Source of the DNA: JAJDXW01 sp965223775
GTDB taxonomy: Bacteria; Pseudomonadota; Gammaproteobacteria; HK1
NCBI GenBank assembly: GCA_965223775.1
Contig: OZ245021.1
Coordinates: 5,270,001-5,334,000 of the forward strand
Direction of reading: 5' to 3'
DNA length: 64,000 nucleotides
Below the pieces are notes generated by a model that saw nothing but the letters and a program-made list of their open reading frames with translations, was not told the origin of the DNA and made no database searches. The first letter of the stretch is position 1. The number at the start of each line of letters is the position of its first letter. Made by a program: the position numbers and the translations under genes. Positions 25,708 through 33,758 of the stretch are shown piece after piece.

Positions 25708-26763
25708 CCTGATTACGTACCAAGCTCATCCAGTGAGCCAGGCGGACCCGTATAGTTGCAACGAGTTGAAAGATCGGGAGCCGGGCATGGCACGCAATCG
25801 GGTTCAGTTTCAGAAGGGCTACAGCCTGACGCAGTTCATGGACGAGTACGGGAGCGAGGAGAAGTGCACACAGGCGCTGTTTCGTTGGCGTTGGCCGAAC
25901 GGGTGTTCGTTTGTCCCCGATGCGAGCACACCGGGCACTGGCGCCATCAAAGCCGGGCGCTGTATCAGTGCCGCAGGTGCCGGCACCAGGACTCGCTGAC
26001 CGCGGGAACGATCCTGGCCAACACGAAGCTGCCGCTTCGCACTTGGTTCGTGGCGATGTACCTGATGACGCAGACGAAGAACGGCATTTCGGCGTTGGAG
26101 CTGTCGCGGCAACTTTCGGTGAGCTACAACACCGCGTGGAAGGTCAAGCACAAGCTGATGCAGGTGATGAAGGAGCGCGATGACACGCGCCCTTTGGGCG
26201 GCTGGGTGCAGCTCGATGATGCGTACTGGGGCGGGCAGCGCCGCGGCGGCAAATCTGGGCGAGGCGCGCCGGGCAAGACGCCGTTCGTGGCCGCCGTGGA
26301 GCTCAATGATGAGGGCCGGCCGATGAGGATGCGCCTGAGCCGTGTCGGTGGGTTTCGCAGCGAGGAGATCGCGGCCTGGGCCCGGTGCCACCTGGAGCCC
26401 GGCACCGTCGTGGTGTCCGACGCCTTGAGCTGCTTCAGCGCCGTGCAGCAGGCAGGGTGCATTCACCAGCCGTTCGTGACCGGAAGTGGACCGCAAAGCG
26501 CCCAGCATCCCGCGCTCACTTGGGTCAACACGATTCTGGGCAACGTCAAGCGCTCCTTTCATGGCACTTACCACCACTTCAGCTCCAAGCATCTGCCGCG
26601 CTACCTGGCCGAGTTCTCCTACCGCTTCAGCCGCCGCTTCTCGCTCACGGAGATGTTTCCCCGCCTCGCATTCGTCGCCCTGCGAACCGCGCCGATGCCT
26701 TACCGAGTGCTCAAGCTGGCTGAGAACTATTTCTGAGCAGGATGAGCTTGGTACGTAATCAGG
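25708..26763 (+). mobile_element. IS1595-family insertion sequence, right arm of composite transposon
   Basis: 1056 bp bounded by near-perfect inverted ends: CCTGATTACGTACCAAGCTC with ATC following on the left, and the exact reverse complement on the right. It contains one transposase gene with a frameshift. The 8 bp inside the composite (TCGGTGGA) differ from the 8 bp outside (ATGGTCCT), so the IS has no duplication of its own. Confidence 0.85.
25787..26736 (+). pseudogene. IS1595-family transposase, frameshifted near codon 40
   Basis: The protein starts MARNRVQFQKGYSLTQFMDE at 25787 (GGAG with 6-nt spacing) and reads to RWRWPNG. At ~25904 the frame changes, and the rest follows in another frame: FVCPRCEHTGHW with a CxxC zinc ribbon, then WVQLDDAYWGG, VVVSDALSCF and VNTILGNVKRSFHGTYHH, the DDE/N catalytic core of ISXO2-like transposases, ending LKLAENYF. 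Removing 2 nt (or adding 1) restores a ~316-residue protein. Unless translation is recoded there, this copy is inactive. No slippery heptamer is obvious. Confidence 0.82.
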
Positions 26764-26771
26764 ATGGTCCT
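26764..26771. repeat. 8-bp direct repeat, right flank of composite transposon
   Basis: ATGGTCCT directly outside the right inverted repeat; identical to 22807-22814. Confidence 0.8.
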
Positions 26772-26853
26772 TGCGCGACAGCGCGGTGGCCGGGTACCGT
26801 GGGGGCTCAGGACACCGGCGAATTTCATCCCCCCATATGGATACGGGGCAAGT

Positions 26854-27630
26854 CTAGGCCCGACCGTCGTCCTGAAGACTCCGCAACGTGTATCCATAGT
26901 CGAGAAAACGGCGCTGGAAGCGGGCGATGAGTGCTTGCACATGCAGCCTGCCGAGCGGCCGGCGCTTCATGGCAAGCCAATGATCGAAGTACGTCCGGTT
27001 GATATCCGATCGGACCTCCAGCCGACGGGGCGCCGGCGGCAGACCGAGAAACGAGTAGACGGCCTGCATCTGACCCTCGGGGTCGGACGTGAACGACTCG
27101 TACTTGAGAACCATGACCTGATTCAGCATGCTCCGGTCGGCCCGAAATATCCCGTGACACTTCAGCCAGTGTCGGAACAACGAGGACAGACTGATGTTTT
27201 TCCGTCGCTGCGTCGCCAACGAGACCGGCACCGGGTGACGCTCTATCACTACGAAGCGGGCATTGGGGAACATCGCCTGCAGGAAGCGGCATCGAATCAG
27301 GTTGGGCGGAGATTTCTCCAGCAGAACCGCGGCGTCGAGATCCCAGTGCGCCGACCACTGTTCCCACAGCCGCTTGCGGTTCTCGTCGGTGACGAGCCTT
27401 GACGACTCGTCCAACGCTGCCTCGGGATGGAAACCGAACACTCCGGATCCGCCAAAGTCCCGCGCCGGCGAGAATACCGTCTGCAGGTGCTGGCCTTCGT
27501 CCTTGGGCACTCCGGTGCCGGAAAATCCGCTGATTTGAGGATGCTCACGCAGGCAGTCGTGCAGAATACTTGTGCCGCTGTTGTGCAGCCCGCATACGAA
27601 GACGATTTTCCTGTCCGTCATCCGCGCCAT
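26854..27630 (-). CDS. sulfotransferase-family protein
   Basis: A 258-residue sulfotransferase: PAPS loop VCGLHNSGTSILHDCL at residues ~12-27 and 3'-phosphate region VVIERHPVPVSLATQRRKN, with VLKYESFTSDPEGQ as the late conserved motif. The last region (LIARFQRRFLDYGYTL) is typical of family C-termini. Start choice: GTG 27642, ATG 27630 and ATG 27621 are in frame; 27630 is preferred because GGAG lies 11 nt upstream. It sits just outside the composite transposon and 550 bp from the divergently oriented sulfatase gene, so sulfate addition and removal are encoded side by side. Confidence 0.82.
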   Translation of the reverse strand: MARMTDRKIVFVCGLHNSGTSILHDCLREHPQISGFSGTGVPKDEGQHLQTVFSPARDFGGSGVFGFHPEAALDESSRLVTDENRKRLWEQWSAHWDLDAAVLLEKSPPNLIRCRFLQAMFPNARFVVIERHPVPVSLATQRRKNISLSSLFRHWLKCHGIFRADRSMLNQVMVLKYESFTSDPEGQMQAVYSFLGLPPAPRRLEVRSDINRTYFDHWLAMKRRPLGRLHVQALIARFQRRFLDYGYTLRSLQDDGRA

Positions 27631-27642
27631 CTTCGACGCCAC

Positions 27643-28181
27643 TCCGGTAACCCGCCCTCACCGGGTGGTCCGCTTGGAATGTTAGTTCAAGGTCGGTCCC
27701 GGCGCCATTGGCAGGATCGAGACCGCGGGTTGGGAGTGAATCGCGCTCGGCTCGTGACGAGCCGGAGGCCGGAGCCGATGACGACCCCCCGAGGGTGACG
27801 AAGGCGATGACACCCTCTACGGCGGAGACGACGACAAGGACGTCTTCGTATTCAGCGGGGAAGGCGAGAAGAAAGGTTTGCGGATGCTCTGACGGTGACG
27901 ACATCATGGTGCTCATGGCGCCAAAGGTCTTGGGGTCCGAGGTGCAGGAGAAGGCGCCTTGCCGGGAAGGAGTCAGCGTCTATAATCAGCCTCCGCCGGT
28001 ACGGCGCGGGGGCGCCCCCATGTCGCACCTCTCCCCACAGCGGGCTGGACGATTCGGACTTCCTGCTCCGGGAAATCCGGACCAACGGCAACGCCTCCTT
28101 CCCGCACCGCCCGTGCGCGGTGTGCGAGGAGTACGCGCCGCTCCGCGCGAAGGGTGCGCGATGAGCTTGAGAGGACGGTAA
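27643..28181. other. intergenic region between sulfotransferase and sulfatase
   Basis: About 540 bp between divergent genes. It contains a short RTX-like remnant (27791-27892). A Cys-pair segment (CAVCEEYAPLR) is readable near 28110 in the plus strand but has no supporting context. Promoters for both flanking genes should lie here; none is obvious. Confidence 0.35.
27791..27892 (+). pseudogene. RTX-like calcium-binding protein remnant
   Basis: Thirty-three codons reading GDEGDDTLYGGDDDKDVFVF, then a short charged tail and stop. It resembles the last nonapeptide repeats and following beta segment of a hemolysin-type calcium-binding protein. There is no start and no upstream repeats, so only a relic remains. 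Confidence 0.45.
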
Positions 28182-29663
28182 ATGCAGACACGGCGGCGGG
28201 AGGACCGAATTCAAGGCTCTACGGCGAGAAGGAGCGGACTCCTGCTCACCCTGGTAGCGATCCTTGTCGGCAGCGCCTTTCTTCCGAGCCCGGTCCGGGC
28301 TGCGCGCCCGAATGTCCTGTTCATCTCGATTGACGACATGAACGGCTGGATCGAGCCGTTCAACGAGGGGACCCGGGGCAAACCCGTCATCTTCTCTCCG
28401 AACCTTCGGCGGCTCGCGAACGAAGGGGTCGCATTCCGGAATGCACACACGCCCGTACCGGTCTGCCGGCCCACGCGGGCAAGCATCCTGACGGGTATCT
28501 ATCCGAGAAACAACCGTCCGATCATCGCTCAATACAGCAACCGCGAGGAGACGTTGACGGGCGTCGCGTCCCTGACCCAGCATTTTCGGCGCCACGGCTA
28601 CGTCGCACTCGGGGGCGGCAAGATATATCCGTCTCTCTCGGATCCGAAGCGTCACTGGGATGTCTACCGGCCCTTCGAACGCCCCGCCAACCAGAAGAGA
28701 GATCCGGACGTGGTGCTGAGCAAGCTCACCGGACTGCATCCGAGAGACGGGTTCGATTGGGGAGCGGTGGAGTACGAACAACAGGAACTCTCAGACGTTC
28801 AGCTTGCCGATTGGGCCATCCGCGTGCTGCAGGGCGAGCACGAACAGCCGTTCTTTCTCGGGGTCGGGTTCCACCTCCCTCATCTGCCCTGGTACCTGCC
28901 GAGAACCTACCTGGAGCGGTACCCGCTGGACTCGGTGGTACTTCCCGAGGTCAAGGAGGACGACCTCGACGACGTTCCGCCGGAAGGCAGAAAGTTCGCG
29001 TGGAAGAGCCCGCTCAGCAAGCAGGTCGACTACGAACACTCGGACCACCTGAAGGTCCTCGAGGCGGGAGGGTGGAGGCGAGCCGTCCAGGCCTACAGCG
29101 CCGCGAGCACCTTTGTCGACGACCAGATCGGACGGCTCCTGGAGGCGCTCCACGACGGCCGCCACGCGGACAATACGATTGTCGTCGTATTCGGGGACAA
29201 TGGCTGGCACCTCGGCGAAAAGCAGCGGTGGCGGAAGATGACCCTGTGGGAGGAGTCGACCCGGATCCCCCTGATCCTGAGCTACCCGCCGGTACTGCCC
29301 CGCGGCCGTGCAGTCGAGTCCGCCGTCAGCCTGATCGACCTCTACCCGACCCTGCTTGAGCTCGCTGGGCTGCCACGGCCCGACCACGAGATGGATGGGA
29401 GCTCGTTGCTCCCGTTGCTCAAGGACGGCGGCGCTGACGACGACCGCTTCGCCATGACGGTATACGGCAGGGGGAACGTCACCATCCGGAATGCGAGGTG
29501 GCGGTACATCCGATATGCCAAGGGCGGAGAGGAGTTGTACGACCATGAAGACGATCCCATGGAGCACACGAATCTCCTCGCCAAGCCGGGCGCGGAACGG
29601 CATGCCGAACGGGTAGCGTATTTCAACCGCCTCATCGACCGGTACCACCCGAGGAACCCCTGA
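28182..29663 (+). CDS. exported sulfatase (iduronate-2-sulfatase-like)
   Basis: A 493-residue type I sulfatase that hydrolyses sulfate esters. An N-terminal signal peptide (LLLTLVAILVGSAFLPSPVRA) sends it to the periplasm or outside. The metal site begins NVLFISIDDMNGW. The formylglycine motif is VCRPTRASILTG, a Cys-type CxPxR converted by a formylglycine-generating enzyme. FGDNGWHLGEKQRWRKMTLW is the second conserved signature with catalytic His and Lys, and ELYDHEDDPMEHTNL is the usual C-terminal tag region of the family. Similarity is greatest to iduronate-2-sulfatase-type enzymes acting on sulfated glycans. It may trim host or own sulfated polysaccharide. No maturase gene is visible in the window. 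Confidence 0.9.
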   Translation: MQTRRREDRIQGSTARRSGLLLTLVAILVGSAFLPSPVRAARPNVLFISIDDMNGWIEPFNEGTRGKPVIFSPNLRRLANEGVAFRNAHTPVPVCRPTRASILTGIYPRNNRPIIAQYSNREETLTGVASLTQHFRRHGYVALGGGKIYPSLSDPKRHWDVYRPFERPANQKRDPDVVLSKLTGLHPRDGFDWGAVEYEQQELSDVQLADWAIRVLQGEHEQPFFLGVGFHLPHLPWYLPRTYLERYPLDSVVLPEVKEDDLDDVPPEGRKFAWKSPLSKQVDYEHSDHLKVLEAGGWRRAVQAYSAASTFVDDQIGRLLEALHDGRHADNTIVVVFGDNGWHLGEKQRWRKMTLWEESTRIPLILSYPPVLPRGRAVESAVSLIDLYPTLLELAGLPRPDHEMDGSSLLPLLKDGGADDDRFAMTVYGRGNVTIRNARWRYIRYAKGGEELYDHEDDPMEHTNLLAKPGAERHAERVAYFNRLIDRYHPRNP

Positions 29664-29728
29664 ACGGCATCCGCTCTGCGCGGTACCATTACGCGCCAGG
29701 CGCCGGAAGGCCTCCCCTCGCGCAGGGG

Positions 29729-30490
29729 CTACGCTTGCGGCATCAAGGGACGGCGGATGGTGTGCAGCACGAGGTCCCGCTCTTCCGGTCCCTCCGGAAA
29801 CGCTTCGTCGCGAAGCTCCGCAGTCGATGACGCCAGGCGGAACGTGATGCTCATGCGCTCTTTCGATGGCGCGGACTTTCCGTTGACGAAGCCGGACGAA
29901 GCGTGCAGCAGAGCCGGGTGGAATACGATCGCTTGACCGCCATCGAGGGCCACCGGTTTGCAGAACTCGGGGCCGATCCGCCCCTCGTACCGCACGTTTC
30001 CCGAAGTCTGGTTCCGGGCGGTGATTCCGTACCTCAGCTCCTTCTCCGCTACGGTCAGCCGGTGGGACCCCGGCACGAACACGGGGCAGTTGTCGGGCGG
30101 GCTGTCCTCGATGGCAAGCAGCATCGAGAGACTGAACGTCCCGGCGGCAAACAACCGGGCGTGATGGTCCTCATGCCAGGGGAGGTCCGGGTTTCCGAGA
30201 AACATGTTGGTGCGCCAGAGGAGGAGCTCGTCGCCGAGGAGCGCGTGCGCCGTCTCCCACAGGCCCGGACGCACGCATAGCTCGGCCAGCACGGGCAGAT
30301 CGACGTGCCGATTGCGGGTCGTGGCGATGCCCGACCGCTCGTACTGATCGTTGAACTCGCGCCCGATTCGAACCGCATCGCGCCGACTCAGGATAGCGAA
30401 CGGTCCAACGAGTCCTTTTCGCTCCCAGTCTCCGCGAGGGCCGGGGGGCCTGGCCTCTCTCCTCAGCCGGCGCCGTATCGAGCGAAGCAT
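29729..30490 (-). CDS. phytanoyl-CoA dioxygenase (PhyH) family protein
   Basis: A 253-residue Fe(II)/2-oxoglutarate-dependent oxygenase-like protein. The iron ligands are visible as LPWHEDHHAR (HxD type) and VFHPALLHAS (distal His), and SITFRLAS supplies the 2-oxoglutarate-binding Arg. CPVFVPGSHRL is the family's conserved PGSH motif. It probably hydroxylates a small molecule or a sugar or lipid component. It is on the same strand as the SDR gene 105 bp upstream; the pair could be a two-step oxidation module. The start at 30490 is the first Met; residues 1-20 are basic and may be dispensable. Confidence 0.85.
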   Translation of the reverse strand: MLRSIRRRLRREARPPGPRGDWERKGLVGPFAILSRRDAVRIGREFNDQYERSGIATTRNRHVDLPVLAELCVRPGLWETAHALLGDELLLWRTNMFLGNPDLPWHEDHHARLFAAGTFSLSMLLAIEDSPPDNCPVFVPGSHRLTVAEKELRYGITARNQTSGNVRYEGRIGPEFCKPVALDGGQAIVFHPALLHASSGFVNGKSAPSKERMSITFRLASSTAELRDEAFPEGPEERDLVLHTIRRPLMPQA

Positions 30491-30595
30491 GTGTTCGGCT
30501 TTCCACGCGCACGGCCAAGATCGGCAGCCGCGGCTGTCAGGGCTCCGTCGACCCGAGTCGATCCGGGTCTCGCAGAGGGAAGTGCGAGACCGCGA

Positions 30596-31351
30596 TCACG
30601 CATTTCGCAGCAGGCTGAAGCTCTGCCCGGTCGGACCGAGGCGGGGCTGAGATGCGAGGAAGAGAGCGAGCTCGCCGAGATCGGCCGGCAACTTGTGCCA
30701 TTCTCCGTTGGGGCGCTCGACAGGTCCCTTGTCTTCGATTTCCCGCAGCCTCTCCGGGGTCAGCATGTGCTCCTTGAGAACCGGTCCGGGAATGATCTCG
30801 TTGACGGCGATGTGATTCGGCTTGAGCTCGGCGGCCAGAGTCCGGGTCAGAGCCCAGAGCCCCGCCTTTGCGGCGGAGTAGGCCGAGAGCCCGGGGGGAG
30901 TTCGCAGCCGGCTCCCGGAACCCATCACGATGATCTTCCCCGCATCGGACTCGCGCAGGTACGGGATTGCCTCGCGGGCGCAGTGGTACGCACCGAGGAG
31001 GTTCACGTCGAGGAGATTCCGCCAGACAGCCGGATCGCTTTCTCGAACCGGAGCCTTGTCGGCCCCCGCACCTCTGCCTGCGTTCGCGACCAGGATGTCG
31101 AGGCGCTTCAGACCGTTGAGGCCTACTTCGAAGAGGCGGGAGACCTCATCCGGACTGGTGACGTCGGCCGTCACCGCTCTCGCGCAGCCCCCGCACCCGA
31201 CGATCCGCTCGACAACGCCGTTGACCTCACTCGCCGTCCGCGCCGTGCAGACGACGAATGCACCTTCCTTCGCGCACGCGAGCGCGATCCCCTTCCCGAT
31301 TCCGCGGCCCGCACCGGTCACGACGGCTACCCTGCCTTCCAGTCGGTTCAC
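30596..31351 (-). CDS. short-chain dehydrogenase/reductase
   Basis: A 251-residue classical SDR. Cofactor motif TGAGRGIGKGIALA at the N-terminus, NAG at ~residue 91, catalytic Ser in VMGSGSRLRT, Tyr-x3-Lys in AYSAAKAGL, and PGPV before the substrate loop. The Arg/Thr residues after strand 2 (CTART) suggest NADP(H) preference. It oxidises or reduces a hydroxyl/keto group on an unknown substrate. It lies upstream of the PhyH-type gene on the same strand and may be co-transcribed with it. Confidence 0.88.
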   Translation of the reverse strand: MNRLEGRVAVVTGAGRGIGKGIALACAKEGAFVVCTARTASEVNGVVERIVGCGGCARAVTADVTSPDEVSRLFEVGLNGLKRLDILVANAGRGAGADKAPVRESDPAVWRNLLDVNLLGAYHCAREAIPYLRESDAGKIIVMGSGSRLRTPPGLSAYSAAKAGLWALTRTLAAELKPNHIAVNEIIPGPVLKEHMLTPERLREIEDKGPVERPNGEWHKLPADLGELALFLASQPRLGPTGQSFSLLRNA

Positions 31352-31800
31352 AAGCCTGCGTGCCTGGTCATCGGAGGTGCCGCCAACAGTTGATCTTCAC
31401 AGCGGGTGATGCGGATTTTGCTTCAGCAAACCAGCCGGGATATGCCCCCAGTCTCGTGCGCGCAGCCGGGTACGAAGCCTGCCATCCCTGAGCGTTCCGG
31501 CAGTCTGAAACGCTCATGCGGCCAAGTCAATGGGCCTGCAACGCACCTCCGTTTCGGCGCTATGGGTCTGAATTGAGGGCAGCGCCATCGCAGAGCATAC
31601 GGTGCGGGGTCGCGGTCATCCCGAATACTTCGGCAGGACGAAGACCGGTCGCGCCTCGGGTTCCGGGACAGTAGAGAGCCAGCGAAGAGGTGAGCCACCA
31701 AGTCGTGAGCAAAGGCGCCCGAAGCTCACCGATCTCCGGGCGGCAGCGACAGCACGAAGCGACGGCAGACGAAATTCGGGAACGAAGAGTACCGGGTCCG
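31352..31800. other. intergenic region, no gene recognised
   Basis: About 450 bp. Near 31513 it shares ACGCTCATGCGGCC and an adjacent AAGTCAATG block with the transposase-like remnant at 25477, so a small relic of the same element is probable. Short open frames on both strands contain no family signature. Confidence 0.35.
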
Positions 31801-31834
31801 AAAAGGAAAGGGAGGGCCGAAGCCCTCCCTTTCC
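31801..31834 (-). terminator. strong rho-independent terminator
   Basis: On the minus strand a perfect 13-bp stem GGAAAGGGAGGGC / GCCCTCCCTTTCC closes on a TTCG tetraloop and is followed by TTTT. It lies 36 bp after the stop of the exported protein gene at 31871, whose transcript it should end. Confidence 0.88.
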
Positions 31835-31870
31835 GGACGTTGCCTCAGTCGAGGCTATTCGACTTCCGAT

Positions 31871-33433
31871 CTAGTTGTGGTTCACGGTGTCGGTGCTGCC
31901 GTCCGACAGATTCCTCTGATTGGTGGCAACACTGATCATCCCCGGCTGAGCCTCGATGATGATGGTAGCGGCCGTACGCTGCTTTCCCTCAAGGGTGACG
32001 ACGTCGCCTTTCAGGAGGCTGAGGACGGTGGTCGAGTTGGCCGCCAATTCCCCTGTGGCGTCACCACCTGCCGTAGCCGTCGTACCGTCTTCAGGCCGGA
32101 AGGTGATCTCATAGTCGGCCGCCGGGCCCCGGTTCACGATCACGAGGGTCTGGTTATAGCTCTCTTGTGTGGTCATGTACGGGATGTGGACGGTCGCCCC
32201 GTTGCGCCCGATCTTGCCGAGGGTCTGCATCTGGGACATCGGGCCAATCGCCGCGTTCTCGAGTCCCATGTAGCTACCCATCGCGGTGTATGCAGCGGTC
32301 TCCGGGATCCTCGGAGCGTCCATGCCGTCCTCCGATTCATCGTCCTCCCCCTGGACCATGATGCAAAGGTACCGCGCGGCGGTCAACGGGTTGTCTGCGT
32401 GCGCCACGTTTGCCGCCATGGTCATCGTCAAATCAGTGACCATGTCATCGTCGTCACGAATCAGCAGGTCGTCCTCTGCAGAAGCCAACGCATCGTCGGT
32501 GCCTGTACCCTGAGGACTTTCGGCGCCGTCATCAGCGCCACAGTCGTCGTCTCCATGCGTGAACACCTTGCTCGCGAAGGAGAAATCGCCCATGAAGGTG
32601 ACGGTGCTGTTCGGCGTGGTGCCCGTCGTTCCAGTGTCCATGACTTCGTCCAGGTTGTCGAGAACATTGCCCGCAGTTCCCGATCCGGTCCCGGTGGCGT
32701 TGCGAGTCGTGGCGTCAAATCCCACCCGGACGGACCCGACCGAAGCGACGGACATTCCATCTACGAACTTCTTGAAACTCGCTGCGACATCGGCGGTCGC
32801 GTCCGTGGCCATTGCGGTTTCATCCAACCCCGGCGCGATCTTGACGACGTTCCCGGGGTGCGACTTGGTCCCGGTGATCCCGATGATATTCAGTCCCGCA
32901 AGCGTCTGGTTCGTCATGGTCAGCGTGGCGCTGCCGCCTCCCGCCGAAACTGCGAAGCTGGCGGCCAAGTGGAGGAATCCATTTGTGACGTCAATTGCCC
33001 CGTCCGTCAACCGGAACACCACCAACTTGTCTCCAGACGCCCCTCCCGCAGCCAGATCGAAGTCACCACCCGTCAAAGCGTTGTCCGCCAATTGGGCCCC
33101 CTGGAACACCATGCCATCCAGCGTGATTGCGACAACGTAGGTATCCCCTTCAGTCGCACCAATGTCGGCCGGCGCGGCGAGGAAGAGCTCATCGGTGATG
33201 TTGTGATACACCGACATGTCGGATTCGTCCAACGCCTCCGTCACGTTTCCATCACCCATCAACAGCGTTTCCGCGGCATAGGTGAGGCTGTCATTGCCAT
33301 CAGCCATGATTTCCGCCCTGTTAGCGGGGGCGGAGTCGAATATCTTCAACGCGTAAGCTGCGGTAGACCCCAGCATGGCCGCAAGACCCAGCGTGGCTGC
33401 GGCAGCAATCCCAAGTAGTTTGTTTCTGAACAT
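31871..33433 (-). CDS. exported acidic protein of unknown function
   Basis: A 520-residue protein with a clear signal peptide (KLLGIAAAATLGLAAMLGSTAAYA). The mature part is rich in Asp, Thr, Gly and Ala with few basic residues, in beta-like stretches (DKLVVFRLTDGAIDVTNGF), and has Asp-rich loops such as IRDDDDMVTD, which may bind divalent cations. This resembles S-layer or porin-like surface proteins, but I recognise no family. The C-terminal ~100 residues (VHIPYMTTQESYNQTLVIVN to VATNQRNLS) form a compact beta domain slightly reminiscent of the shared module of the proteases without sequence identity. The ATG at 33433 is favoured because the signal peptide begins there and GGGAG lies ~10 nt upstream. 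A strong terminator suggests high expression. Confidence 0.7.
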   Translation of the reverse strand: MFRNKLLGIAAAATLGLAAMLGSTAAYALKIFDSAPANRAEIMADGNDSLTYAAETLLMGDGNVTEALDESDMSVYHNITDELFLAAPADIGATEGDTYVVAITLDGMVFQGAQLADNALTGGDFDLAAGGASGDKLVVFRLTDGAIDVTNGFLHLAASFAVSAGGGSATLTMTNQTLAGLNIIGITGTKSHPGNVVKIAPGLDETAMATDATADVAASFKKFVDGMSVASVGSVRVGFDATTRNATGTGSGTAGNVLDNLDEVMDTGTTGTTPNSTVTFMGDFSFASKVFTHGDDDCGADDGAESPQGTGTDDALASAEDDLLIRDDDDMVTDLTMTMAANVAHADNPLTAARYLCIMVQGEDDESEDGMDAPRIPETAAYTAMGSYMGLENAAIGPMSQMQTLGKIGRNGATVHIPYMTTQESYNQTLVIVNRGPAADYEITFRPEDGTTATAGGDATGELAANSTTVLSLLKGDVVTLEGKQRTAATIIIEAQPGMISVATNQRNLSDGSTDTVNHN

Positions 33434-33758
33434 TGTCCAGTGCTCCCGTTCAAGTCGAATGTCCGTGTGGATCAGTGCCGAAGCAGCCGTTTGACCCAAG
33501 TTCTTCAGCTCCATGTTTGCCTCATGTCGTGCGGCTACGATGAGATTGTCCACGGTGCGAGGAGATTGTCAACCCTTCCGCCAACGCGGCGGCCGGGTTT
33601 CATCCTCCAGGTGTTCGCGTGACCCAACCGAGAACCTCCACTACTCACCTGCCGAGGGATTATCCACGGGTCTCGGGTCATGTCAACCCCGAAACCCCTG
33701 TCCATCGACGACGATGGCAATGCAATCCGTTCATGCCGGGATCTCGCATCGCCCTGAA
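33434..33758. other. intergenic region between gspD and the exported protein gene
   Basis: 325 bp separating the end of the secretion operon from the next minus-strand gene. It should contain the promoter of the exported protein gene. No hairpin terminator for gspD and no convincing promoter boxes are visible. Confidence 0.3.

Larger units (their letters stand above)
22815..26763. mobile_element. probable composite transposon carrying an autotransporter esterase
   Basis: A 3949-bp segment bounded by outward ends that share the 7-bp tip CCTGATT and the longer core CCTGATTACGTACCAAGCTC (one mismatch at the left). It is flanked by identical 8-bp repeats (22807-22814 and 26764-26771). Its left arm is a 173-bp transposase-less copy (22815-22987), its right arm a full-length IS1595-type element (25708-26763). 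The inner flanks of the two arms do not match each other, as expected if the whole unit moved at once. The cargo is the GDSL autotransporter gene and a transposase-like remnant. Confidence 0.72.

Noticed and set aside
31877..33418. 513-codon plus-strand frame opposite the exported protein gene
   Set aside because: The minus strand has a signal peptide and a matched terminator; the plus frame has neither.
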